Of a stretch of 64,000 bases of DNA, positions 12,788 to 24,198 are shown one piece after another. Location: NCBI GenBank assembly GCA_022497155.1, contig MU385778.1, positions 62,001-126,000 of the forward strand, in the 5' to 3' direction. The position numbers were made by a program, and so were the translations under genes. Source of the DNA: Whalleya microplaca (Eukaryota > Ascomycota > Sordariomycetes > Xylariales > Xylariaceae). The notes under the pieces are model-generated. The model saw nothing but the letters and a program-made list of their open reading frames with translations. It made no database searches and was not told the origin of the DNA. Numbering within the stretch: position 1 is the first letter of the stretch; each line of letters opens with the position of its first letter.

Positions 12788-13225
12788 ATGGCTTCTTCTA
12801 CGGAGAACACGCCCAATGACGTCCACAACCACGCCAGACCACCAGTCGTAGCCCGGACGATAAAGATAAACAAGGTCCAACCATCCGAATCCTCAGGAAG
12901 CTACTTCCCCGAGGCGGGCACGTCAGTCTCCTCGGTATCATCCGAGACACCACCCGTAGAGACGCCCGCGACCACCAAGGCCCTCAACTCCCCGATAGGG
13001 CACTACCCATTACCACCTCTGGAGCGAGAATACGTTGAGCCCACCGAGGAGCTCGACGTCGCCCGCCAACTGTCGTTGAAGCCGCTGCCATGGTCACTGC
13101 ACAGCTCACTACAGCGCGCCGCCTCTTCCGAACAGAAGCCCGTGGTCGAGGACGAAACGGAGCGAGCGCGCAAGTTTGCCGAGGCCAAGCGGGAGTTGCT
13201 TGCCTTGGCCGACGGACTTAACTGA
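12788..13225 (+). CDS. Small hypothetical protein, 145 aa
   Basis: A single-exon frame that starts in a good fungal context (TTACCATGGCT) after a CA/CT-rich leader. The protein is polar and probably disordered. The first half is rich in Ser, Thr and Pro (SSVSSETPPVETPATTK). A central segment, GHYPLPPLEREYVEPTEELD, is followed by a charged, likely helical tail (ETERARKFAEAKRELLALAD, about residues 124-143). There is no signal peptide or membrane segment and no family could be recognised. GC-rich codon choice matches the neighbouring genes, which argues that it is coding. It could be a lineage-specific regulator; function unknown. Confidence 0.6.
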   Translation: MASSTENTPNDVHNHARPPVVARTIKINKVQPSESSGSYFPEAGTSVSSVSSETPPVETPATTKALNSPIGHYPLPPLEREYVEPTEELDVARQLSLKPLPWSLHSSLQRAASSEQKPVVEDETERARKFAEAKRELLALADGLN

Positions 13226-13578
13226 AGGTCTCGGTAGATGGAGGCTAGCCCTCAAGCTACTTAGTTGAGGAAGACAGATTACGGCGGAACCTACGGAACG
13301 TAATCATGGTTCGATTCTCTTATGTACGGGCCTTTTTTCTCATCTGGCCTACATCATTATTATACCCGGGTATTAGGCGTATTGTATATAACTGGTGATT
13401 ATTTGGGAAAGCGCAATGGCGTACTAGAAGAGCGACAGAGTCATTGGTCATTTGAGACCCCCCTAATCCAAGATGGAGACTTTGATAGCCTTCTCACTCG
13501 ATGACGATAGAAATCTTCACATGTCATCGGCTCACAACGTTTGTCTCATTTTCCTACTGTTCAGTGTATATGAACTGG
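13226..13578. other. Short spacer between convergent genes
   Basis: About 350 bp between the ends of the 145-aa plus-strand gene and the TMEM205-like minus-strand gene, which converge. It should hold both 3' UTRs and transcription ends. No further signal was recognised. Confidence 0.5.
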
Positions 13579-14370
13579 TTACACATCCAAGATGACACTC
13601 TCGTACGGGGCGGACAAGGTGAAACCGTAGACGACTGTTGCAACCAAGGTAACGAGGTTCAGCAGCGAGGAGATGCCGTGCAACTGGCCAAACTTCTTGT
13701 TCAACGCAGTCATCTCTGGTGAGTGTGGTGACTTGTCGTAGCTCTGTTTGCCGTCTTTCTTCTCTGCATGGTTGCGGCCCGTCAGTCATCAGTAAACGCA
13801 ACCCTCAAACACACCTGCCTCTCCATTGTTCTCTGCCCAACAGGATACTTGGAGACAGCTTGCTTACCTTGCTCCCTGCGCTTCGCGGTGATCTTGTTTG
13901 TCTCGGGAAGGAGGTATGCGAGGTTCACGAGCCCGGTTACAAATATAGTCCCGAGCGGCAGCAGCACGCTCCACCTGTTCGACTGGTGCAGCACGCCGCT
14001 GATCCCAGCCGATGTGCCGCCGAGCGCGCCTTTGGTACCCGGGTAAGTTAAAGCGAGCAAGAACGGCGCCGCGGTCTGGATCCCGAAGTATTGGGGGAAG
14101 ACCTCTCGCTGAAGTATCGCAAACTGGGGACGCTCGAGCACTTTGAAGGCGGCTATGGAATTGAAGAATGTCTGTATATCTGTTTGTTAGGAAGTTCACT
14201 TGAATATGTAGTAACAGATTCAGTCACTGACGTGGAAGACCTGTGTGCCCAACAGCGTACCATAGCTACATGTAGTGTTAGCTAGAGGCTTAGTAATCTG
14301 TTATATTATAGAGAGCCTACGAGAGGATGTGGTACGGTGCCGGGGAGAAGATGAGCGAGGCTTCACCCAT
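13579..14370 (-). CDS. TMEM205-like (DUF4149) membrane protein
   Basis: Four exons (14321-14370, 14232-14265, 13868-14171, 13579-13763) with matched phases give 190 aa. The protein begins MGEASLIFSPAPYHILS and continues YGTLLGTQVFHTFFNSIAA, then FKVLERPQFAILQREVFP and FGIQTAAPFLLALTYPGT. This order is characteristic of the TMEM205/DUF4149 family of small four-span membrane proteins. The segment SVLLPLGTIFVTGLVNLAYL and a final hydrophobic segment (LNLVTLVATVVYGFTLSAPY) supply later membrane spans. A polar loop, ETNKITAKRREQEKKDGKQ, precedes the last exon. Human TMEM205 is linked to cisplatin tolerance and trafficking; the fungal function is not established. The gene is divergent from Ku80, with about 440 bp between starts. 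Confidence 0.87.
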
Positions 14371-14806
14371 TGTGGTTAATTCGTATCAATTTGCAGCTAG
14401 ATTCGATGAAATATTGATAAAGTTATAATAAAGGTTAGAAAGAGTAGAAGTGAGTTGTTCGTTGCATCTCCAAGAGGTTTCGGCAGTTCAATGATACCTA
14501 GAAATCGAACGATCAATTATGACGTTAAGTGGCCTAACCCTTGAACCATGCATGAGGAGCTTGGGCCAATCCAAGAACACTCATTAGCCAGCCACGCCGC
14601 GCTGTCAGGTGCCTGCGCGCCTGCCTGTTAGAAATGGAACGCGCTACAAGGGGTACTAGGCAGATATCGTGTTCCTTTAATTCCAGTGGCCTCTTTTAAT
14701 TAGTAGGGACCTCGACTACTCAATTTGGATCTCATAATGACTTTATGGAATACTGCATTTTGATTTCTCTTTTCACTCACTTATTTCAGGATAAAGTTTT
14801 CGCAAC
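14371..14806. promoter_or_regulatory. Divergent promoter, TMEM205-like / Ku80
   Basis: 436 bp between the two start codons. AT-rich, with no supported frame. It must contain both 5' leaders. No specific binding site was recognised. Confidence 0.45.
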
Positions 14807-17225
14807 ATGGCAGACAAAGAAGCTACAGTCTACATTCTCGACCTTGGGTCGTCGATGGCAGACTGTCATAATGGCCGGACAGAGTCAGATCTTGACTGGA
14901 GTATGCGCTACGTTTGGGACAAAACCTCGACCACTGTAGCGGCGAACCGGAAAACATGGAATGTTGGTGTCGTCGGCGTGAAGACCGACGAGACCTCAAA
15001 CCCCATGGAGGAAGAAAAAGGCTACGATAACATCTCAATCTTGCAAGAGCTAGGGCCTATGAATCTTAATGGCCTAAGGAAATTGCAAGGGCGCATCAAG
15101 CCTAGTGATACCGATTTGGGTGATTCCATCTCGGCCACTGTCGTGGCTATCGACATGATCGAGACGCTCACAAAAAAGCTCAAGTACAACCGAAAGATCA
15201 TCCTAGTCACGAATGGAGAAGGACCTATTGACCCAGATGACTTTGATGAAATAGCCTCCAGAATCAAGAGCTCCGGTATTCAGCTTACCGTTCTGTAGGT
15301 TTCGTGTATGATACTGCTTTGAAATCATACTAACCTATACCCCAGAGGTGTGGATTTTGATGATCCCGAGTTCGGCTTTAAGGAAGAGGACAAGTCAAGC
15401 CAAAAGAGGAAGAATGAGGAACTTCTAAAAGACTTGGTCGAGAAATGTGATGGGCAGTTTGGCACCATAGCAGAGGCTATCAGTGAACTCGATATCCCAA
15501 GACTCAAGCCTACCAAACCATACAAGACGTATGACGGCCCACTCACCCTTGGAAACCCTGAAGAACACCAGGATGCCATGAGCATCAGCGTCGAACGATA
15601 TTTCAAGATCCACAAGGCTACAATCCCACCGGCTAGTAGGGTTGTGATCAAGAATGAGGGCAGTGAAACGTTAGAGGATGACGAAATGCAAGGTGTAGAG
15701 CCAACCGGTTCTTTCGCCGCGGTGAAGAATGCTCGTACATACAAAATCAACGATCCCGAAGCGCCCGGAGGTAAGCGCGATGTTGAGTATGAATCCTTGG
15801 CCAAGGGATACGAATACGGAAGGACAGCAGTCCATATTAGTGAGTCAGAGTATAACATCACCAAGATTGAGACCAAGAGGTGCTTTACCATCTTGGGCTT
15901 CATACATCAGGAAAAGGTACGGATTTTCCATGTCTTAATTATCACTTTGCTCACTAATGTCTATAGTATGAGCCCTTCTTGAACATGGGAGAGACTGGCA
16001 TGACAGTGGCACAAAAGTTCAACGACGCTGCTGCACTCAAACTCTCGTCACTCATCCATTCCCTGCACGAGCTAGAATCCTATGCGCTTGCACGACTCGT
16101 AACGAAGGATGGGAAGGACCCTGCTCTCGTTCTACTTGCCCCTCATATTGAAGTCGATCTAGAATGCTTATACGACGTTCCACTGCCATTTGCGGAGGAT
16201 GTCAGAAGCTACCAGTTCCCTCCACTTGATAAGGTGATTACCGTGTCAGGTAACACGATACGCGAAGATCATCGGCTTTTGCCCAGCAATGAGCTCACGG
16301 AGGCCATGGACGATTATGTCGATGCCATGGATATTTCCAGCTGGGAAACAGATGACAATGGGTCAGTTCTCGCAGTATAAGGGAAAAGATCATGATGATG
16401 CTAACGTTTCCAAGAGATCGAACTATGGAATATGCGGCCGTGGAGGATGTCTATTGTCCTCCACTTCATCGCATAAACCAAGTTGTTCGACACCGTGCGA
16501 TATATCCTGACGATCCGATGCCTCCAGTTCCTGCAATATTACTCAAATACTCGCAACCGCCAGAGGACTTACTCGCCAAAGCTAAACGAAGACTTGAAGA
16601 TCTCATCGACGTAGCTGACGTCAAGAAAGGTATAAGCCTTTTTTAATATTTTCTTGGATTATATGCTGACAATCACGAAAGTTCCGCCAAAGGCTAAGGC
16701 CAGAAGAGAGAAGGGTAATAAACCTCAGCCGATCTCTGGTCTCGATGTGGATGCCCTCCTCAACCAACCCGAGAACAAACGCAAGAAGATCGACCCCGAG
16801 AATGCCATACCCAGTTTCAAGCAGATGGTAGAATATGCCGATGAAGACCCCGAGATCGAGGATGCTGCAAAGCAGATGGGCACTATCATCCGCTCGCTCA
16901 TTACCGACAGTTTCGGAGACAGCAAATACGACCGCGCTGTCGAGAACCTCAGCGTGCTCAGGGAGACGATGGTGAAGTGGGAGATGCCGGAGTTGTATAA
17001 CTCGTTCATGCGAGACTTCAAGAAGCGCCTGCTTTCCGGCGAGCTTGGTGGTGATAGAAGAGACATGTGGTGGCGGATCAGGAGAGATAAGTTGGGATTG
17101 ATTGATAATGTCCTATCTGAGCCGTCGAAAGTAACGCCGGAGGAGGCTGCCCAGGTAAGAGCATTACTGAAGTCGTGATATTTGAATCAGGTTGCTAACA
17201 TCGATGGCAGTTCTACAAGAGATAG
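14807..17225 (+). CDS. KU80: Ku80 subunit of the non-homologous end-joining Ku heterodimer
   Basis: Six exons (14807-15294, 15346-15916, 15967-16361, 16415-16629, 16682-17154, 17211-17225) with consistent phases give 718 aa. The N-terminal vWA domain starts DKEATVYILDLGSSM and includes YNRKIILVTNGEGPID (about 126-141). The Ku core begins near SISVERYFKIHKATIPPAS, followed by EYESLAKGYEYGRTAVHISE. YCPPLHRINQVVRHRAIYPD and a helical C-terminal region (YADEDPEIEDAAKQMG through RDMWWRIRRDKLGL) match fungal Ku80. With Ku70 it forms a ring that loads on DNA ends, starts end joining and also acts at telomeres. The final exon encodes only FYKR. As is usual in fungi, no DNA-PKcs-binding tail is seen. 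Naming in Neurospora is mus-52; the symbol is given by homology. Confidence 0.95.
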
Positions 17226-18105
17226 GGTTCCTCGTGAATCTTGAGTTGGCATGTAACATCAACCACGCGGAATAGATAGGGTCTTTCTATGTAAGGGTAC
17301 GTGTCTAAAAGGAGTTCTCGATGGGTTAGGATTAGATCAATCTGGATTAATTAGAAATACAAGTATATGTAAATTATCCTGAAGCGAACATGGGGTCTAA
17401 CTACCTCAACTATTCTAATTAATCTATATCTACCAATAAATAGCACTGTAGGTTTCTATCACATTTGGACTAGAAATGGCATTAACACTAGCTCCTTTTC
17501 AGTCCTACATGACTTTAGTCTTCAACACAAGTTCAAGGGAGGTCATGCAGTCATAATACGTCCCATGTTCTCCAGTCTACTCCTTCCTGTGATGTTTGAT
17601 TATCAAGGTGTGCATACTCTCCCCATCATCACCTTTTAGGAAGTGCAACGACCTAACAAGCCAACACAGCATCCTTCTGAGCCTTAGCCTCAGTCTCCAA
17701 CTTGAAGTCATCTTACACGACAAATTCACCCACACGTATTTTCTCCCAGGAGAAGGTATCCAGAAATTGCCCAATCGGCTTGATCATCCGAACCTTCCAT
17801 CCTCTCAACGCTCAAGTCGGAAAATCCTAGTCCTTGACTGCACTTATCACCCATGACCCATCCGGTTCCTCATCACTCGACGAGACCTACATGAATATAG
17901 ATTCTTGGTTGAGCGGGTGACTACAAGCCACTGCCGCATCCCCCACCCTGCCCACTTCGACTGCCGTACGTACTGGACTTCGTTTACTCATTCACCTCAT
18001 ATTCACTTTCGCCATCAAGGCTCGGGTGTTTCCCGCTTCTATACCTCAATCTTGCGATCTACCCCGACACTCAATGGGTACATTTGAAAGGACCTAGTAA
18101 TCGCC
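17226..18105. other. Spacer, 0.9 kb
   Basis: 3' flank of Ku80 and 5' flank of the first BTB gene. An 86-codon frame at 17596-17856 has no features that support it. Pyrimidine-rich sequence precedes the BTB start codon. No RNA gene was recognised. Confidence 0.5.
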
Positions 18106-18868
18106 ATGGCTCGGGAATACAAGAGAGAGGAGTGTACTCCTGATCCAAGGTATGACGTTTGAATTTCCAGTGAGAACATTGGCCTTGTTATATTGTATTA
18201 ACGTTGTAATCAGCATGCCTGGTGACATCACAACAATCGCCGGTAATTGGGGAGCGGATATCCAAATACATGCTCATCTTCTAGCCTATTACTCTGAGTA
18301 CTGCCGTCGGGATTTGAACAAACAACAAGAAAAGGACGTCTTGTATATTACCACGAGGCTCCCTATACCCGTCATTGGTCATGTCATATCATACTTTTGT
18401 AGATGGGTATATATGAGAAGCTCTGGAGTCCCTTATAATATTACTGATGTGGGTTGGGCTCGACAGCAACAAGGGTTGAAGCTCATACACACCTGGCAAT
18501 TCGGGGTCTGTATCGAAGCTGCAGACTTTCGAAACGACATCACTCGACTGATTGCCAACCCATCTATCAACGGCTTGACCCCAACGACTATTCAGTCAAG
18601 CTGGAGCGAGTTGCCAACAGACAGCGCGATCGGTCCTCTTTTGGTTGATATGTTCTGCTTCAGGCTAGAGGAGCTGGCCGAAAATGAGAGAGCGTCTGCC
18701 TTGGAGGAAATCAAATCTTATGATCTGTTACAAAAGGTCTCTCGGCGTCTCGTTAACGCAATGTCTAAGGCTGGGCATAAGTGTAGCCTTATTGGTACAT
18801 TGTCGGACAAAGCTGAAGGATGGGGGAATATTGATGTCAACAAGTACCTTGAAGAGGTGTCACGATAG
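18106..18868 (+). CDS. BTB/POZ domain protein, tandem copy 1
   Basis: Two exons, 18106-18149 (44 nt) and 18214-18868, give 232 aa. The first exon encodes MAREYKREECTPDP; the intron begins GTATGACG and ends AATCAG. The second exon opens with a BTB/POZ fold: SMPGDITTIAGNWGADIQIH, AHLLAYYSEYCRRDLN, then VIGHVISYFCRWVYMRSS. The rest (FGVCIEAADFRNDITRLI and onward) is a helical tail seen in fungal stand-alone BTB proteins. Such proteins often bind Cullin-3 or self-associate, but no partner can be named here. The classical D-x-H region is weak and the sequence is more divergent than its neighbour, so this copy may be under relaxed constraint. It is paralogous to the gene 450 bp downstream, with the same exon 1 length and splice phase. 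Confidence 0.78.
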
Positions 18869-19315
18869 CTAAATACGCATGCGGAAATCTCGGCCATAGG
18901 GGAACACATCGTAGGTAGTCAGGAGTCCTCCTGCCGAGAGGATCTTTAATTTACAGGCAGATGCCTAACAGACCTAATATTTCGTGCTTCTCTTCTCCTT
19001 CTATGTAATAACTGAAATCATTCGTCCGTACACATCTATTTCCACTGCTGAGTGATAGGTGAGGGCTGATAAAGACTTGTGCCAGCATTTCATCACCCGG
19101 GCACCTTCTCGCATACCACATTCTCTGCTCAGCGGTACTCAACTACGACTCCTTCCTCAGACCTTTTCGAGGATTCGGTCGCCTTCTTCCGAGTCATACT
19201 TTTCCGTTCGCTTCTAATCCTTCCAGATTCCGATCCATAGATCTACTCGCCGCACCACTTCACTTGACCTAGTATTCGGTAGTCTTACTGCAACTGCAAG
19301 GCTTCCATCGTCATC
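18869..19315. other. Spacer between the two BTB genes
   Basis: About 450 bp with no gene. It holds the 3' end of copy 1 and a pyrimidine-rich leader before copy 2, which resembles the leader before copy 1 (CT-rich, TTCGG and CACTTTC-type words). That fits a duplication that included upstream sequence. Confidence 0.45.
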
Positions 19316-20052
19316 ATGGCTCCTCCTTACAAGAGAGAGGAATGTACTCCCGAGCCTGAGTATGTGGTTCTATGAGCAATGGCCTCGTGTTGTTTCGTGC
19401 TAATCGAAGTTTTAGCGACTCTGCCGAGTTCGTCACGATCACAGTTCCTACGGGGGAAAAATTTGGAGTACATGCGCATTTACTAGGTCATCATTCCGAG
19501 TACTTCCGTAAAGCACTAAACGGACCATTCAAGGAAGCAACTACATGCACCTTCAACTTGTCGGTACATGCCACTGAAGAAACAGTATCAACATTCATCA
19601 GATGGATCTATCTAAGACATGCTGGACAGAGGATCGAAGAGTACAATCTGGTCTTTCATCTGGGTCACATATTCACTGACAAAGCGATACAAGCTTGGCT
19701 GTTTGGGGACTATATTCAAGCCACAGAATTTCGAAACGACATTATGAGACTCATAAGACTCATAAGTTCTACGACATATTTATTTAACTACCAAGATATT
19801 GCGGAGTCGTGGTCTCTTCTCCCAGCGGCAAGCAATATACGCGCCTACGTACTCGACTACTATATCAGCAAGATTTTCGATTCCACGGACAACGAAACTT
19901 TTATTACAGAGGTTGATAATCTACCAGCTGATATGGCGCGGGCAGTTCTGAAACGTCTAGCTATCCCGATGCGTCAAATGATCGATGGAGGAAAGTCTAA
20001 ACCTTGTGATTGGTTTAACCTTAAGGTCGACGACTACCTTGAAAATGTGTAG
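19316..20052 (+). CDS. BTB/POZ domain protein, tandem copy 2
   Basis: Two exons, 19316-19359 (44 nt) and 19416-20052, give 226 aa. Exon 1 encodes MAPPYKREECTPEP, nearly the same as copy 1. Exon 2 encodes a clearer BTB domain: SAEFVTITVPTGEKFGVHAH, LLGHHSEYFRKALNGPFKEA (the typical strand-helix-strand with a Phe-Arg-Lys-Ala-Leu core), then STFIRWIYLRHAG. The C-terminal part repeats the pattern of copy 1 (WLFGDYIQATEFRNDIMRLI; compare FGVCIEAADFRNDITRLI). It probably acts as a homo- or hetero-dimerising adaptor, perhaps for Cullin-3 ubiquitin ligases; this is inference from the fold. Both copies face the same direction and appear to be independent transcription units. Confidence 0.83.
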
Positions 20053-20949
20053 TGCGACGAGATCCGATTCACCATATTCTATAGAGTTGCAAATACTTCA
20101 TCACGAGTGGTGGCATGGACCTTGTTATGCGTAGCTTTCACCCAAATCTAATCACCTATGGGGCATGTTGATAGCATTCCCAATAGCAATGGCATATAGC
20201 AGACACCCATGACCTATTTGTACTGCTTGATAGCATCGTGATGCAGCTGATATATGATACAAGTGACTCATATGAATCTATATATTTGACTCAGTCATGC
20301 ATCAGGTCGATGGCCGATACCTAGCAAAATCCACACGCCTCAACTCACTAATGGACGGCGTGTTTGTATAAGTGGAAATATTGACCGATTTCTTCTTTAA
20401 GGACAAGAGACAAGTGACCCTTAGAAACATCATGCAACAAGACTTGTGTGTCTGGTCGATATGGGGTGGCGAGAAGCGTGCCACGTGTATCGTCCTGAGT
20501 TCTGTTTATTGTAAATTCAATGTTAGTATTCTCATCCTGGTAAAGTCGTCACAGTCGGAAGAATATATATATATATATATCTACCTCTGCAGTCCTGTGG
20601 AAGTTCATATATAGAGTTTGCTGCAATCAATTGTCCATCCAATTGAATTGTGCAAGGCTTGCTTGACAACCACATCACTACGGGTGGCACAAGGAAAGAG
20701 CGAACCAGTCTGACACATACATTCCTTCTTTCCTAAAAATATCATTTTGCCTGATGTAAAAACTCTGGATGAGTCAAACAAACATAAAACTAACATCTAC
20801 TCTACGGTGCATGTAGGTTTTGCTTCCAGGCAAATCAATTACGCACGTATCCTTTACCTGAAATCATTGAACCCCAATCGCTTCAGCCTCACATAGCGCC
20901 TCCCCAACCATAACAACAGATACCAAAGCAAACCTCATTGCCAACCACC
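20053..20949. other. Spacer, 0.9 kb, with a short TA repeat
   Basis: No supported gene. It contains a TATATA run near 20564-20580 and AT-rich sequence. The leader of the exonuclease-like gene, with CAAACCTCATTGCCAACCAC, lies directly before the ATG at 20950. Confidence 0.5.
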
Positions 20950-23008
20950 ATGGCAGGCAATCGTAACGGCATAGAGTCCTGGATGCAAGGCCTCGAAATT
21001 TCCAGAGATCCTGTGTTATCAGCCAAAGGTAAAGCTCCTGAAGGCAGTAGTGGGTATCATCCCTTCTCCGCTTTGGCAGAAGAGCCTTTTCATCATAAGA
21101 ACACACCCAAGGAAGGTCAGCACTATACAAGTGAGAATGTGGGGAATAAATATCAGCAGTTCCGACAGGACAGAGGAATTCATTTCGCTCACCGTATCTC
21201 CTTACATATATCTAACTGACACTCCCTGAACACCACGCTAAACTTTCTCACAGATGCTTCGAACACACTTGGATCGGCGGCGGGCGGGGCGTCTCAAATA
21301 TTGACGCCTAGTCCATTTGAGCCGTTCGACCTAACCGTGGGAGAGCAGTCCGAGGAAGGCTTGGAGTTTTGTCCCTTCAAGCTGATTCGATCCTACCCTT
21401 TCATGTTCGTCAATAAAGCAAACCAGGATACCGTAAGTTGGCATGTTTGTGTTGCCAAATCCTTTCACTGATGTCACTTCCAGGTGGGATCTTTCTTCAA
21501 GCAGACTCTGCTTGAGAGCCACGTCTGGGACTTGTATGTATAGCTTCCTTTTACACCGCTTGGGCAACAGCATGCCTATTAGACTCGAAGAATGCTTAAA
21601 TTGCTTGCTAACTTTGATATAGCTTCTATTTGCTAGATCCAGGTCCAAAATCTAGAGATCCTCTTTTGTTGGTTCCTAGTGTTCAGTTTGAGCAATATCT
21701 CGACATGGCCAGTTCCGAATTGCGCATAAAGCTCTCCATCCCAAGAGGCAAGGCAAGAGAGAAGTTCTTCGTCCAGTTTGGAGATGATAACACGCCCCTT
21801 CCTCGCTTCCTAGGCAGCGTCAGCAACATAGACTCTTTTGAGTCTCTCAAGCTACAGATTTCCAATCTCCCCAAGGATAATCTCACTCGCCTCACCAGCT
21901 CTGCCCTCCATAACTACAGGGACAAGATAGATAAGGTCTATGATTCCTTTAAGTCTGCCAAGAGTAAGAGAGATGCTGAGGCGGCAAGATTGAAGAGAGT
22001 TGAGCGTCAGAAGGGATATAGTCGAATGGTTAAGCGGGTGCAGCGATACCTCGGGCTCCGAGGCCGTAGACATTATCGATCTACGTCTAGTCAGTAAACT
22101 CTCTTTTACCTGAAATGGCTTTCAGCAAGACTGACCCGCTTTCAAGACATTCCCCCGGCAGGCTGGAACGTGGATATGGAAGTCCCGTTTGCCACAAATG
22201 GCTCCGTACGCTTCGTCTGTGTGGATATCGAAGCCTGGGAACGACAACCAAATGTCATCACAGAGGTGGGATTGGCTGTGCTAGACACATACGAGACTAT
22301 GGACGTCCCGCCCGGTAAGGATGGCCGCAACTGGTTCCAACTGGTCGAGTCCTATCATTTCAGAATCAAGGAGTATTCTCACATGGTCAACCATGAGTTT
22401 GTCCAAGGTTGTCCTAACTCATTTGATTTTGGGTATGATATCTTCGTCGCAATCGTATATTTAGGTTAACAGATTATAGTACTTCTGAGTTTGTGTCGCT
22501 CAGACAAATCGATCGAGTTATTGGCGAGATTATCGGGGACAACGAGTATGAACACCAACGTCCAGTAATTATAGTTGGACACGACGTTATCCAGGACCTG
22601 AAGCACCTGAAGAAACTCAAGTATAATGTCTGGCGTGTCCCACAGATTTCAGATGAGGTGGACACCCAATCGATGTTTCGGCGCTTCGAGCAATCGCCTA
22701 ACGGTCGCGGCCTCGCCACTGTCTGCGATGCTTTGGGCATCTCAGGCCGAAACTTCCACAATGCAGGGAATGATGCAACGTACACAATGTATGCTATGAT
22801 TTCCACAGCTATTAAGCAGATAGTGGGAGGCCCTGAGAAAAGAAAGGAGAACGGTGTCGATGAATCTAAGTAAGTGTAACAAGATCTAACAAGCAACGAA
22901 TTGTCCAAATGCTAACTCGATAACCAACCAAACAGCGATGATCTTTGGAGCGATGGGGAGATGGACGACGGAGGTTCACCTCTAAGATCACCAGAAGTGT
23001 TTTTGTAA
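20950..23008 (+). CDS. Gfd2/YDR514C-like DEDDh 3'-5' exonuclease family protein
   Basis: Seven exons (20950-21130, 21254-21432, 21484-21533, 21623-22089, 22162-22432, 22480-22869, 22936-23008) with consistent phases give 536 aa. The C-terminal half is an RNase H-fold exonuclease-like domain of the Gfd2/YDR514C type. All five DEDDh residues are visible: Asp314 and Glu316 in VRFVCVDIEAWE, Asp422 in RPVIIVGHDVIQDLKHLKKL, and His476 with Asp481 in GRNFHNAGNDATYTMYAM. A nuclease is therefore chemically plausible, probably acting on RNA. Yeast Gfd2 is a genetic partner of the mRNA-export helicase Dbp5; Neurospora QIP is a related exonuclease in quelling. Residues 1-292 form a separate region ending in a basic helix (AARLKRVERQKGYSRMVKRV) that I do not recognise. 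The start at 20950 lies four codons after another in-frame ATG at 20938; either could be used. Confidence 0.8.
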
Positions 23009-23757
23009 TCTGGTTATCATGACCGTAAGTCGAAATTTGACTTCTGGCTTATATATGGCTAACGTATGATGATAGCTCCAATCAACTGAGAGCTACACTG
23101 GCAACCGCATTCAAACAGCCTTTATATAATTAGCTAGGCTATATAGTAGACTTGATGGTCGATCACGACGGGAATCATATGGAACGGGCCAGTTCCTATA
23201 TAGATTTAGACCAGGAACTTCTGCTAAACGATTTTGCTTTGCCCGTATACGGTGGCCTCGTGGATTTATTCCCCTCTATGCTGCGAATGTCGAGGCTGCG
23301 AAATTTTGAGGGACTTATTGCTTCACGAGAGATCTTCTGAGCATCGATGGGTATACTATATCCTCACTTTGTGTTTCTATTTATGCTTGGGGTCCTGCCA
23401 TGGCAATGACAGCAGGTACATGCAGCACATAGGTATTTCGCGACGCATCTTCTGCTGGTTCTGCAAAATTAGAGGTGCCCCTTACATAGACGGGGACTTG
23501 CTCCTCTGGCGTGTTCATTATGATTCATAATTTGCGACGATATCGAGAAGAGACTTTGCCCCAAACCAGGGCTGTACTTGTATTACAGAATACATAGCCA
23601 TGCAAATCGCGGCGTACTGATGATGCCCTCCCTCCCTCTGACCGTGACCTGAACGCCATCGCTCCATGCTTTTATGGTATGATATACATTTTTTACAACA
23701 TCGTCACCGTCGTTGTTTCGTATGGTATAGGTGTATATATAAGACTTGCCAGCCCGG
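23009..23757. other. Spacer between convergent genes
   Basis: About 750 bp between the exonuclease-like gene (+) and Pam18 (-). Short frames at 23152-23340 and 23234-23530 show no support. It contains both 3' ends and no recognised RNA gene. Confidence 0.5.
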
Positions 23758-24198
23758 CTAGCTAGCGTTCTTCTCCAAGAACTCCTTCGCCTCGTTGACT
23801 TTCGTCGCTAGATACGGGCTGCCGCCTCGATCGGGGTGGTTCAGGAGCATGAGCGTCCGGTGGGCTTTCCGGACTTTCTCCTTCGTGAGCGCGCGTTCAC
23901 TACTTGCTGTTTAGCATCCCTACTCCCTTCCTGCGCCGCCGGGGTGGAAAATGCCTACTTTAGCGATAGTATGAGGGTGGCCTCCTTCTTCGTCATGCGC
24001 GGCTCGAAGCCGCCCTTGTAGAAGGCCTTGCCGAGCGCGCCGACGCCGCCCCGGGACCGCCGCCATGCGACGAGTCCTGCGCGGCCCTGCGTTGCTTTTG
24101 CGTGAGTTTTTGTACGTTGGTTTTCATGAGGGTAGGGAGGGGCGTACAAGGAAGGCGGCGACTGCGACACCTGTTCCGATTGCGAGGGCCGAGGCCAT
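23758..24198 (-). CDS. PAM18: Pam18/Tim14, mitochondrial import motor J-protein
   Basis: Three exons (24148-24198, 23959-24086, 23758-23899) give 106 aa, close to the usual fungal length. The protein starts [17 protein letters not shown], a single N-terminal membrane segment. It continues [20 protein letters not shown] and [20 protein letters not shown]. The J domain carries the essential HPD in [20 protein letters not shown] and ends [10 protein letters not shown]. In yeast Pam18 sits in the inner membrane at the TIM23 channel, with its J domain in the matrix, and stimulates Ssc1 ATPase during import, held by Pam16. No Pam16 gene is seen nearby. The intron between exons 1 and 2 separates the membrane segment from the rest. 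The gene is divergent from Rlp24. Confidence 0.95.

Noticed and set aside
13295..13325. GGTTCGATTC word resembling a tRNA B box
   Set aside because: No A box at the right distance and no cloverleaf.
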